Of a DNA stretch of 64,000 nucleotides, positions 25,418-33,147 are shown piece after piece. The position numbers and the translations under genes are program-made. Source of the DNA: Streptomyces phaeofaciens (GTDB taxonomy: Bacteria > Actinomycetota > Actinomycetes > Streptomycetales > Streptomycetaceae); NCBI RefSeq assembly GCF_014648915.1, contig NZ_BMSA01000031.1:1-64000 (forward strand). The letters run 5' to 3'. Below the pieces are notes generated by a model. It saw only the letters and a program-made list of their open reading frames with translations. It had not been told where the DNA came from and did not search any database. Numbering within the stretch: position 1 is the stretch's first letter; every line of letters starts with the position of its first letter.

Positions 25418-26263
25418 ATGACCTCCCGCGCGGCCCTCCCCTCCTCTCGGCTTCGCCCGAGCGGGCGGACCCCCGTCGTGGGCACCGTCACGCGCGGGAC
25501 CACCAACCCCAACCGGCTGCGCCGCATGGACCGCTGGATCGCCGCGGTGCACGGCGCCGAGCTGCGCCGCGCCGGCGACCCGGTGGCGGTCGACCTCGGG
25601 TACGGGGCGGCGCCCTGGACGGCCGTCGAGCTGCTGTCCCGGCTGCGGACCGTGGCGCCCCGCGCGCGCGTGGTCGGAGTCGAGATCGAACCGGCCCGGG
25701 TCACGGCCGCCCGGCCGTACGAGCGCGAGGGGCTGGTCTTCCGGCACGGCGGCTTCGAGATCCCGGTGCCGCAGCGGCCGTGTCTCGTCCGCGCGGCGAA
25801 CGTGCTGCGCCAGTACGACGAGAGCCAGGTCGGTGAGGTCTGGGAGCGACTGTGCGCGCGGCTCGCGCCGGCCACCGGGGTGTCGCGCGGCGGGCTGCTC
25901 GTCGAGGGGACCTGTGACGAGATCGGGCGGCGGCACGTATGGGTCGCGCTCGGGCCCGAGGGGCCGCGCACGGTCACCCTCGCCACCCGGCTGGGCTCCC
26001 TGGACCGGCCGTCCGACCTCGCGGAACGGCTGCCGAAGGCACTGATCCACCGCAATGTCCCGGGCGAGCCGGTGCACGCCTTCCTGCGCGACTTCGACCG
26101 CGCCTGGGCCGCCGCCGCGCCCTACGCCTCGTACGGTGCCCGGCAGCGGTGGATACGGGCGGTACGGGACCTGACGGCCGACTGGCCGGTGACGGACGGG
26201 CCGGCCCGCTGGCGCCAGGGTGAAGTGACCGTGCGGTGGGAGGCGTTGGCGCCTCGCGGCTGA
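25418..26263 (+). CDS. Class I SAM-dependent methyltransferase-like protein
   Basis: This 281-residue protein has a Rossmann methyltransferase core. Motif I is VAVDLGYGAAPWTAVELL (about 56-73), the acidic end of strand 2 is VVGVEIEPARV, and the motif IV region is CLVRAANVLRQYDE. The C-terminal half (VWVALGPEGPRTVTLATRL..., AFLRDFDRAWAAAAPYASYGARQRWIRA) is family-specific. The substrate is unknown. TACCCT followed by ATG 25418 within 7 bases suggests a leaderless transcript. It is divergent from mshA with 209 bases between. Confidence 0.75.
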   Translation: MTSRAALPSSRLRPSGRTPVVGTVTRGTTNPNRLRRMDRWIAAVHGAELRRAGDPVAVDLGYGAAPWTAVELLSRLRTVAPRARVVGVEIEPARVTAARPYEREGLVFRHGGFEIPVPQRPCLVRAANVLRQYDESQVGEVWERLCARLAPATGVSRGGLLVEGTCDEIGRRHVWVALGPEGPRTVTLATRLGSLDRPSDLAERLPKALIHRNVPGEPVHAFLRDFDRAWAAAAPYASYGARQRWIRAVRDLTADWPVTDGPARWRQGEVTVRWEALAPRG

Positions 26264-26531
26264 CGGCACGGCCCGCACGCCCCGCACGACGCCCGCCGTT
26301 GCGCCGCCCGTTCATCCTTCCCTCCAGCTTTCCGTTCACCTTTCCGTGTTCCCCAGGAACGATCTCGGTGCGGCGTTCGTCACATTGGCGGGGCGATCAT
26401 CATTCCGGAGGGAGCAAGTGGGGAAGGACTGTCCGTGTCGGGCTTCGACCTCTGTCGTTTTCGGCCGTGACATGGCACGATCCCCCGGGCACCGTAAGTT
26501 ACTGACGGGAAATCAGTTGGGGGGACGGGAT

Positions 26532-27611
26532 ATGCGACCGGGCAAGCGCAGCCTGTACGCGGTGGCGGTGGCCGTCGTCTGCGCGGTGACCGTGCTGGGG
26601 GCACCCGGCATGGCGTTCGCGAGCCCCGACCCCTCGTCGGCACCGACCACCAGCCCGGACCTCACGCCCGCGCCGAGCACGGACCTGGAGGCCGTCCGCG
26701 AGAAGCTCGACGCGCTCTACCACGACGCCGCGGTCGCCACCGACGCGTACAACGCGGCGGAGGAGGCGGCGAAGAAGCAGTCCGCGGAGATCGTCGAGCT
26801 GGCCAAGAAGATCGTCGCGGGTCAGAAGAAGCTGGACGGGCTGAAGGACCGCGCGGGCGCGGCGGCCCGCTCCCAGTACCGCACCGGCGGCCTGCCCGAC
26901 GAGGCCCAGCTGATGCTGAGCGACGACCCGAGCGACTTCCTCGACGGTGCCGGCCGGGTGATCCAGGGCCAGCGCGCCACCAAGGGCCTGATCGGCGAAC
27001 TGACCCGGACCCAGGAGGACTTGGAGCAGTACTCCGACGACGCCTCGGCCCAGTGGCAGAAGCTGGAGACCAACCGCAAGACCAAGGAGACCGCCCAGAA
27101 GCGGGTCGAGAAGCAGATCAAGGCGGCCGAGAAGCTCGAGTCCCAGCTGGAGAAAGAGGAGAAGGAGCGCCTCGCCGAACTCCAGGAACAGGCCGCCCAG
27201 AAGGCCCAGAGCGCCTGGCTGGACACCGGCATACTCGACGAGATCGACAGCAAGGCGTCCGCGCAGGGCAAGAAGGCCATCGAGTACGCCACCGCGCAGA
27301 TCGGCAAGCCGTACGAGTGGGGCGCCGAGGGCCCGAACACGTACGACTGTTCCGGGCTGACCTCCGAGGCGTGGAGGAGCGCCGGCACGGCCATCCCGCG
27401 CACCTCGCAGGAGCAGTGGAAGCAGCTCCGGCACGTCGCGGTCGAGGACATGCGTCCCGGCGACCTCATCATCTACTTCGACGACGCGAGCCACGTCGCG
27501 CTGTACGTGGGCGACGGCGCGATCGTGCACGCCCCGCGCCCGGGCCGCACCATCACGCTGGCAGGGGCGGGCACCATGCCGATCCTCGCGGTGGTCCGGC
27601 CGGACGCGTAG
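26532..27611 (+). CDS. NlpC/P60 cell-wall endopeptidase with coiled-coil
   Basis: This 359-residue secreted hydrolase cleaves peptidoglycan stem peptides. It has a signal peptide at 1-36 (ending MAFASPD) and a low-complexity Pro/Ser/Thr linker. A long alpha-helical coiled-coil (about 55-235) is rich in Lys/Glu/Gln, and the NlpC/P60 domain (about 250-359) follows. Catalytic residues are Cys in YDCSGLTSEAWR, His in SHVALYVGDG and the third polar His in IVHAPRPG. The layout resembles RipA/Swl-type enzymes, where the coiled coil controls activity. ATG 26532 follows GGGGGGACGGGAT. About 190 bases upstream hold no gene; I looked for a ydaO-type riboswitch there and did not recognise one. Confidence 0.92.
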   Translation: MRPGKRSLYAVAVAVVCAVTVLGAPGMAFASPDPSSAPTTSPDLTPAPSTDLEAVREKLDALYHDAAVATDAYNAAEEAAKKQSAEIVELAKKIVAGQKKLDGLKDRAGAAARSQYRTGGLPDEAQLMLSDDPSDFLDGAGRVIQGQRATKGLIGELTRTQEDLEQYSDDASAQWQKLETNRKTKETAQKRVEKQIKAAEKLESQLEKEEKERLAELQEQAAQKAQSAWLDTGILDEIDSKASAQGKKAIEYATAQIGKPYEWGAEGPNTYDCSGLTSEAWRSAGTAIPRTSQEQWKQLRHVAVEDMRPGDLIIYFDDASHVALYVGDGAIVHAPRPGRTITLAGAGTMPILAVVRPDA

Positions 27612-27922
27612 GGCAAATCAGCCAAAACGGGTGAACTCGCTTGCCCGGCCCACCCGAAGCCGGGCGCGTGACCCCCACCACGTGACCCACGGCACCTGGA
27701 GCGGACCCCCAAACTCCGTACCGACGTGACGTTCGTCATCCCCTCCACCGCCCCACCCTGCCCAACTGCGATACGGAAAGCGGCATATGACAGCGGTCTG
27801 AGATCAAGCTGGGTGTCGCACACCATTCCGCTGCGGCGCCTTCTGCCGCTATGGTCCCCGTCGGTGGGTCGAGGTCCCTCGCCCCCGCCATGCCCTCGGG
27901 GGGAGGGAAGGAACCCAAGACG
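27612..27922. other. 310-base intergenic region
   Basis: No gene or strong hairpin is seen. A TATGGT hexamer at about 27848 may be the -10 of the downstream phosphatase gene. Otherwise nothing recognisable. Confidence 0.4.
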
Positions 27923-29281
27923 ATGCCCGTACCCGTACCGCGGCAGAGAGCGATCCCGGCCGTGGAGTGTGGTCAGGCGCCGGCCGCGCCCACAGTCGGC
28001 GGCCCCTCCAGGGCAGAAGCCCCGCTCCACCGGGACGCCGCCCGCAAGGAAGAGACCGTCCGCAACGACGCGACGGCCGAGAACACCGGCGCCCACACCG
28101 GCGCGCACACCACCACGCTCACCCTGCTGCTCATCGAGGACGACCCCGCCGCGGCGCCGATCGTCCCCGACCTGCTGGACTCGGACGGCAAGCCGATCCG
28201 CGTCCGCACCGCCCGCAACCTCACCGAGGCCGGACGGCTGCTCACCGACGACGTGCACTGCATCCTGCTCGACCTGGCGCTGCCCGCGCCCGGCCGGGCG
28301 TCCGGCGACGACGAACTCGCCGTGCTCCGGCACGTCCTGGAGCTGGCGCCCCGGCACGCCGTGCTCGCGCTCACCGCGTCCGGCGACGCCGAGCGGGGCA
28401 CGGAGGCGGTGCGCGTCGGCGCCCAGGACTATCTCTTCCGGGACGAGCTGGACGGCCGGCTGCTGAGCCGCGCGATCCGCTACGCCGTTGAGCGGAAACG
28501 TTCCGACACGGCCGAGCGACGGCTCGCCGAGGGCAAGCTGCGCGCACAGGAGAACGCCCGCCTGGAGCGCGGTCTGCTGCCCACCCCCCTCCTGGAGGGC
28601 TCCCCGCTGCGCTTCGCCGCCCGTTACCGTCCCGGCCGCTCGCGCGCGCTGCTCGGCGGCGACTTCTACGACACGGTCCGCACACCCGACGGCACCGTGC
28701 ACGCCATGATCGGTGACGTGTGCGGCCACGGCCCGGACGAGGCGGCGCTCGGCGTGGAGCTGCGCATCGCCTGGCGGGCGCTGACCCTGGCGGGGCTGTG
28801 CGGCGACGAGCTGCTCGGCACCCTCCAGCAGGTGCTGGAGCACGAGCGCGACGACGACGAGATCTTCGCGACGCTGTGCACCGTCGACATCGCGCCGGAC
28901 GGCCGCCGCGCGGGCCTGTGCCTGGCCGGCCACCCGGCACCGCTGATCGCCCGCCCGGACCGCCCGGCACGGCTGCTGCCGTACGACAACAACGGGCCCG
29001 CGCTGGGTCTGCTGCCCGGTGCCCGCTGGCCGCGGATGCAGGTGGAGCTGGGCGCCGAGTGGAGTCTGATGCTCTACACCGACGGGCTGATCGAGGGCCG
29101 CGTCGGCGAGGGCCGGGAGCGGCTGGGGCAGGACGGGATGGTCGAGATGATCCGCCGCCAGCTGTCCGAAGGGCTGCGCGGCGAGGAGCTGCTGCGCGCC
29201 GCGGTGAACGAGGTGCGGGAACTCAACGGCGGCGAGCTGACGGACGACGTGGCCGTGGTCCTGCTGGACCGGGTGGCGTAG
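27923..29281 (+). CDS. PP2C-type (SpoIIE/RsbU) phosphatase with N-terminal receiver domain
   Basis: This 452-residue signalling protein has a disordered N-terminus of about 65 residues and a response-regulator receiver domain (about 68-190; LLLIEDDP, phospho-acceptor in CILLDLALP). A helical linker leads to a PPM phosphatase domain (about 225-452) with the metal-binding Asp residues in GGDFYD, IGDVCGHG, LYTDGLIEG and DDVAVVLL. Such proteins usually dephosphorylate anti-sigma antagonists in partner-switching pathways. The conserved receiver Lys appears replaced by Arg (QDYLFRDE), so phosphorylation may be altered. ATG 27923 follows GGGAAGGAACCCAAGACG. No anti-sigma or antagonist gene is adjacent. 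Confidence 0.88.
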   Translation: MPVPVPRQRAIPAVECGQAPAAPTVGGPSRAEAPLHRDAARKEETVRNDATAENTGAHTGAHTTTLTLLLIEDDPAAAPIVPDLLDSDGKPIRVRTARNLTEAGRLLTDDVHCILLDLALPAPGRASGDDELAVLRHVLELAPRHAVLALTASGDAERGTEAVRVGAQDYLFRDELDGRLLSRAIRYAVERKRSDTAERRLAEGKLRAQENARLERGLLPTPLLEGSPLRFAARYRPGRSRALLGGDFYDTVRTPDGTVHAMIGDVCGHGPDEAALGVELRIAWRALTLAGLCGDELLGTLQQVLEHERDDDEIFATLCTVDIAPDGRRAGLCLAGHPAPLIARPDRPARLLPYDNNGPALGLLPGARWPRMQVELGAEWSLMLYTDGLIEGRVGEGRERLGQDGMVEMIRRQLSEGLRGEELLRAAVNEVRELNGGELTDDVAVVLLDRVA

Positions 29282-29332
29282 TCGGAGCGGAGCGCGCGGG
29301 CCGACCGTGGCCGGCCGCGCCGGTCGTCGGTC

Positions 29333-29686
29333 CTACCGTCCGCCGTTGTACGGGCCGTACGGGCCGTCGCTGCTGGAGCCGCCTCGGCGGCCTCGGCCTC
29401 CGCCGGGGAGGGAGCGCAGGGCGGGGCGGACGTCGACCATGTACACGATGGTCGCGACCAGGCCGATGATCGGCAGGAACGAGAAGATGTTGAAGATCAG
29501 GTTCACCACGAAGGCGAGTCCGAGGACGATCAGCCAGAACGGCTTGGTCTGCTTGTCCGCCGCGCGGTAGCCGTCCTCACGGCGCAGGGCGGCGTCGACC
29601 AGCGCGAAGCCGCTGAACACGATCAGCGCCAGGCTCAGCAGACTCAGGAAACTGTCGAACCCCTGCATCAGCACTACGTCCACCAC
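29333..29686 (-). CDS. DUF2516 small membrane protein
   Basis: This 117-residue protein has two or three membrane helices: LSLALIVFSGFALVDAAL, FWLIVLGLAFVVNLIFNIF and PIIGLVATIVYMVDVRPAL. A Gly/Arg/Ser-rich tail of about 20 residues (PGGGRGRRGG) follows. It matches the actinobacterial DUF2516 family of unknown function, in which the VYMVDVRPA segment is characteristic. The start is either GTG 29686 or ATG 29668; neither has a strong ribosome site. It lies downstream of the HBHA-like gene on the same strand. Confidence 0.8.
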   Translation of the reverse strand: MVDVVLMQGFDSFLSLLSLALIVFSGFALVDAALRREDGYRAADKQTKPFWLIVLGLAFVVNLIFNIFSFLPIIGLVATIVYMVDVRPALRSLPGGGRGRRGGSSSDGPYGPYNGGR

Positions 29687-29834
29687 CAGATTTGGTACGA
29701 CCAGGCTCGTCCCTTACGCGGTCACCGTACCCGCAACCGCGCTTTTCCTACCCGTACAACGGGCCGGGCACCGGATGAGTGCCCGGCCCGTGACCGTATG
29801 TCCCAGTCCGCCGCTGCGATGTCGGCCGTCGGTC

Positions 29835-30494
29835 TCACTTGGCCGGCGGCGTCGTCTTCTTCACGGTGGCCTTGCGGGCGGCGGGGGCCTTCTTGGCGGG
29901 AGCGGCAGGCTTCTTCACGGTCGCCGGGGTGGGCTCGGCCTTGGCCTCGGCGGGCGGTGCGGCCACCGGCGTCTGGGCGGGCTCGGCCTTCGGCTCGACC
30001 GCGACGGCGATCTCCTCGATGCCGTCGGCGGCCTCGCCGCGCCAGGTCCGCACGGTCTGCTCGCCGTGCTCGGCGACCTTCTCGTAGGTCTCACGGGCCT
30101 TGACGGCGTACTCGGCGGCGACGCCGACCCCGCGCAGCGCGAGGTCCTGGGCGGACTCGCCGAGCTTCTTCAGGTCGGCGTCGAGCGTGGTGCCGAGCTT
30201 CTTGATGTCGCCGTCGAGCGTGGTGATGAAGCCGTTGACCTTGGCCTGGAGGGTCTCCTGCGCCTCCTTGGCCTTGGCACCGGCCTCCTTGGCGCGGGCG
30301 GCGGCCTTCTCCTGGACGGCCTTGGGGTCGGTGTTGCGCACCGCGTCGATCCGGGCCGGGGCCTCGGTGCGCAGCTGCTCGACCAGGCCCGGCACCTTCT
30401 TCGCCTGCTGGAGGGCGAGGTCGGCGGTACCGGCGGCGAAGTAGAGCGGGGTCGGGTCGCTGAAGGTCTTGCGCAGGTCGTCGGTGATGGCCAT
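29835..30494 (-). CDS. Heparin-binding haemagglutinin-like helical protein
   Basis: This 219-residue protein has an amphipathic helical N-terminal domain (about 1-150; AGTADLALQQAKKVPGLVEQL, then long Lys/Ala/Glu helices likely to form coiled coils). The tail of about 60 residues is Lys/Ala/Pro-rich (VKKPAAPAKKAPAARKATVKK). This is the architecture of mycobacterial HBHA. There is no signal peptide. In Streptomyces, related proteins are linked to attachment or membrane association; the role here is inferred from shape only. It follows the XRE regulator gene on the same strand by 141 bases. Confidence 0.75.
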   Translation of the reverse strand: MAITDDLRKTFSDPTPLYFAAGTADLALQQAKKVPGLVEQLRTEAPARIDAVRNTDPKAVQEKAAARAKEAGAKAKEAQETLQAKVNGFITTLDGDIKKLGTTLDADLKKLGESAQDLALRGVGVAAEYAVKARETYEKVAEHGEQTVRTWRGEAADGIEEIAVAVEPKAEPAQTPVAAPPAEAKAEPTPATVKKPAAPAKKAPAARKATVKKTTPPAK

Positions 30495-30635
30495 GGTGAA
30501 GGTCCTCCCGGATGCGCGATCGGATGCGCGCTGGTCGTGTGCGTCGGTTACGTGGTTCGTGGTTCGTGTCGCGTACGTCGTGTTCGGCCGAGGGTCGTAC
30601 AGGTCCGCGGCGGGACGGCCGGTCCCCTGGTCCGG

Positions 30636-31088
30636 TCAACTGGCCGTCTGCTGCGGACCGGCGTCGCTCTCCGCGTCCGGAGCGTCCGCCCCTTCGTCGT
30701 CCGCCCGTTCCTCGCCCGTGCGGCTCTCCCGCACGGTCTCGAATCCGTTCTCCTTGCGGAAGGACTCGTAGATCTGCAGGAGCGCCTGCTTCTGCCCCTC
30801 GGTCAGGGTGGGATCGGCGAGGATGACCGCGCGGGTCTCCACCTCGTCCCGGTCCCGCTCCGCGTCGAGGATGCCGGCCCGCACGTACAGCGTCTCGGCG
30901 GAGATGCGCAGGGCCTTGGCGACCTGCTGGAGCACCTCCGCGCTCGGCTTGCGCAGCCCGCGCTCGATCTGGCTCAGATACGGATTGGACACCCCGGCGG
31001 CATCGGCGAGCTGCCGCAGCGAGAGCTTGGCGTTGCGCCGCTGCTCGCGCAGGTAGTCACCGAGATTGCCGACGTTGAGCGATGCCAT
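30636..31088 (-). CDS. XRE-family transcriptional regulator
   Basis: This 150-residue protein has a Cro/C1 helix-turn-helix at about 8-62 (LGDYLREQRRNAKLSLRQLADAAGVSNPYLSQIERGLRKPSAEVLQQ). A middle helical region (ILADPTLTEGQKQALLQIYESFRKEN) precedes an acidic disordered end. ATG 31088 (MASLNVGN) is preferred to the longer frame. Its gene starts just beside a perfect inverted repeat at 31115-31142, so autoregulation is likely. It is paired with the HBHA-like gene downstream, an order common in streptomycetes as I remember it. Confidence 0.88.
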   Translation of the reverse strand: MASLNVGNLGDYLREQRRNAKLSLRQLADAAGVSNPYLSQIERGLRKPSAEVLQQVAKALRISAETLYVRAGILDAERDRDEVETRAVILADPTLTEGQKQALLQIYESFRKENGFETVRESRTGEERADDEGADAPDAESDAGPQQTAS

Positions 31089-31114
31089 GCCTCCACCTTG
31101 CCCCACCGTTGCTA

Positions 31115-31142
31115 ACTTTTGCAAGCACCTGCTTGCAAAAGT
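31115..31142. promoter_or_regulatory. Perfect 12-bp inverted repeat (XRE operator)
   Basis: ACTTTTGCAAGC (31115-31126) and its exact complement GCTTGCAAAAGT (31131-31142) are separated by ACCT. It is AT-rich in a GC-rich setting and lies 27 bases upstream of the XRE gene start, in the position of its promoter. It is probably the autoregulatory operator. Confidence 0.75.
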
Positions 31143-31311
31143 GTGTCACGCCACGGGCGTCCGAATGGAACCGGGCGCAAACAGGGTGCGGACCGGGCGC
31201 CCACAGGGGGTGCGGACCGGGCGCGGACCGGGCGTCAGACCCCCTGGAACACCCACTTTTTTGTGCGTACTTGGCAGCGTGCCGCGCCCCGGAGAGGCTG
31301 GGCGCAGGTGA

Positions 31312-31650
31312 TCAGGAGGCGGTCATGCGGTCCAGGCGACGGTGGCCCCAGTCGGAGAGGGGGGCCAGGGCCTCGGCGAGTTCGAGGCCGAACGGGGTCA
31401 GGGAGTAGACGGTCTTCGGCGGGAGCACGTCGTGCACCTCGCGGTGCACCAGACCGTCCTCCTCCATCTCGCGCAGCGCCTGGGTCAGCACCTTCTCACT
31501 GAGCCCCGGCAGCAGGCGGCGCAGCGCGGCGGGCCGGTGCGGGCCGGACTCCAGCAGCCACAGCAGGCTGGTCTTCCACTTGCCGTCGATCACGGCGATG
31601 GCGGCGGTCACTCCGCAGACGTTCGGATCCTTGGCGCGCTTCCTGGTCAC
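31312..31650 (-). CDS. HxlR-family transcriptional regulator
   Basis: This 112-residue winged-helix regulator has the family pattern: N-terminal Cys (DPNVCGVTAAIAVIDGKW), helix-turn-helix RPAALRRLLPGLSEKVLTQALREMEEDGLV and the wing VYSLTPFGLELAEAL. HxlR proteins often sense electrophiles or redox changes through a Cys like this one. GTG 31650 is chosen for AGGGG six bases upstream. It is divergent from an imine-reductase-like gene with 49 bases between, so it likely controls that gene. Confidence 0.9.
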   Translation of the reverse strand: MTRKRAKDPNVCGVTAAIAVIDGKWKTSLLWLLESGPHRPAALRRLLPGLSEKVLTQALREMEEDGLVHREVHDVLPPKTVYSLTPFGLELAEALAPLSDWGHRRLDRMTAS

Positions 31651-31699
31651 TCGTACCCCTTTTGTCAGCAATTCAGCATCACTCTAAGGGAGTTGAGTC

Positions 31700-32644
31700 A
31701 TGTCCACATCGAATTCCGGCCCGCTCACCGTGCCGTCGGCCGTGCCGTCGGCGGCGCCTTCGGCCGTGCCGTCCGCCGTCACCGTTCTCGGGCTGGGGCC
31801 CATGGGGCGGGCGCTCGCGGGGGCGTTCCTGGACGCCGGTGTGCGGACCACCGTCTGGAACCGGACTCCGGGCCGGGAGGGCGAACCGGCCCGGCGGGGC
31901 GCCGTGGTGGCGGGCACGGCGCGGGACGCCGTCGAGGCGAGCGGTCTTGTCGTGGTGTGTGTGCGGGACTACGACGCCGCCGACGCGGTCCTCCGGGAGG
32001 AGCGGGTCGCCGCCGCGCTGAAGGGCCGTACCGTCGTGAACCTCTCCGCCGACACCCCGGCCCGCGCGCGGGACACCGCCGACTGGGCGCAGCGGCACGG
32101 GATTCCTTACGTGGACGGCGCGATCATGACCCCGACGACCACCATCGGCACCCCCGACGCGGTGTTCCTCTACAGCGGCCCCGAGGACCTGTACCGCGAG
32201 CACCGGCCCGTACTGGACGCGCTCGGTGGCACCCACACGCACCTCGGCGAGGACGCCGGCCGGGCCGCGGCCTACGACATCGCCCTTCTGGACGTCTTCT
32301 GGACGGCGATGGCGGGCTACGCGCACGCCGTCGCGATCGCCCGGGCCGAGGGCATCTCCGCCCGTGAGCTGGCTCCCTTCGCCCAGGGCATCGGCGCGAT
32401 CCTGCCGCCGCTCTTCGCGGAGTTCGCCGAGGACGTCGACAGCGGCTCCTTCTCCGGCGAGCTCAACCCGATCACCTCCGCTCTCTCCTCCCACACCCAC
32501 ATCGCCCACACCGCGGAGGCCCACGGCATCGACGCGACCGTCATGCGTGCCATCGAGGACCAGACCCGCCGGGTGATCGCCCGCGGCCACGGCTCGGACG
32601 GCTTCATGCGCGTCACCGAGGTCCTGACCCTCGGTGCCGGCTGA
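31700..32644 (+). CDS. NAD(P)-dependent imine reductase / beta-hydroxyacid dehydrogenase-like protein
   Basis: This 314-residue oxidoreductase has an N-terminal Rossmann domain beginning VTVLGLGPMGRALAGAFLDAG (about 27-47) and NRT near 56 for the NADP ribose. A helical C-terminal domain (about 185-314) probably dimerises. Lack of the catalytic Lys typical of hydroxyacid dehydrogenases, and the YDIALLDVFWTAMAGYAHA pattern, fit imine reductases. The first 27 residues form a short Pro-Ser-Ala-Val repeat encoded by tandem 12-base repeats, probably unstructured. It is divergent from the HxlR gene. The 3' end overlaps a convergent HAD gene by 32 bases. Confidence 0.85.
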   Translation: MSTSNSGPLTVPSAVPSAAPSAVPSAVTVLGLGPMGRALAGAFLDAGVRTTVWNRTPGREGEPARRGAVVAGTARDAVEASGLVVVCVRDYDAADAVLREERVAAALKGRTVVNLSADTPARARDTADWAQRHGIPYVDGAIMTPTTTIGTPDAVFLYSGPEDLYREHRPVLDALGGTHTHLGEDAGRAAAYDIALLDVFWTAMAGYAHAVAIARAEGISARELAPFAQGIGAILPPLFAEFAEDVDSGSFSGELNPITSALSSHTHIAHTAEAHGIDATVMRAIEDQTRRVIARGHGSDGFMRVTEVLTLGAG

Positions 32645-33092
32645 TCCACTCCCCCACCTCCCCGAAGTCCCGGTCCGTGAGCCCGAGCCGGTGGTCGACC
32701 CGGTGGAGCAGGGCGGGCCCCGGATGGTGCGCCGCCGTCCAGGCGCGGTCGGCGGCGGTGGTCTCGTCGTCGACCCAGACGAACGGCCTCCCCGCGGCCC
32801 AGTCGATCAGCGGCCGGGTCTTCCAGTGCAGGCCGGGAACGTCCGGGTCGTCCTCCTCCGGCCACGCCACCACCGGCAGCGCAGGCAGGCCGAGCCAGGG
32901 GGACAGGAGGTCGTTCGCGTCGTCCAGCCAGGTGGTGGCCCACACCAGCTCGCAGCCCAGGGCGCGCAGCCGGGGTCCGAGGGCGGGGTCGAGACGGGGG
33001 AGCAGAGGGTGCGGCGACGTTCCGTACACCGGGTGGGGGTCCGTGCCGCCGAAGGGGATCAGGGTTCCGTCGACGTCGAGGAAGATCAGCAT
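32613..33092 (-). CDS. HAD-superfamily hydrolase-like protein
   Basis: This 159-residue protein starts with HAD motif I, FLDVDGTLIPF (Asp6, Asp8), then WATTWLDDAN (motif II Thr), KTRPLIDW (Lys) and FVWVDDETTAADR (motif IV acids). It has the short cap-less form common in streptomycetes. A phosphatase is expected; the substrate is unknown. Its 3' end overlaps the imine-reductase gene by 32 bases, and upstream it is 55 bases from the helicase-like gene's stop. Confidence 0.85.
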   Translation of the reverse strand: MLIFLDVDGTLIPFGGTDPHPVYGTSPHPLLPRLDPALGPRLRALGCELVWATTWLDDANDLLSPWLGLPALPVVAWPEEDDPDVPGLHWKTRPLIDWAAGRPFVWVDDETTAADRAWTAAHHPGPALLHRVDHRLGLTDRDFGEVGEWISRHRGSGPR

Positions 33093-33147
33093 CGCCGTAC
33101 ATGATCCCCCTGTGCCCGCGCCCGTGCCCGCGCCGGTGCGGCCGCCG

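Noticed and set aside
26340-26531. ydaO-type (c-di-AMP) riboswitch before the NlpC/P60 gene
   Set aside because: Such riboswitches precede some streptomycete wall-hydrolase genes, but I could not find the conserved core motifs here.
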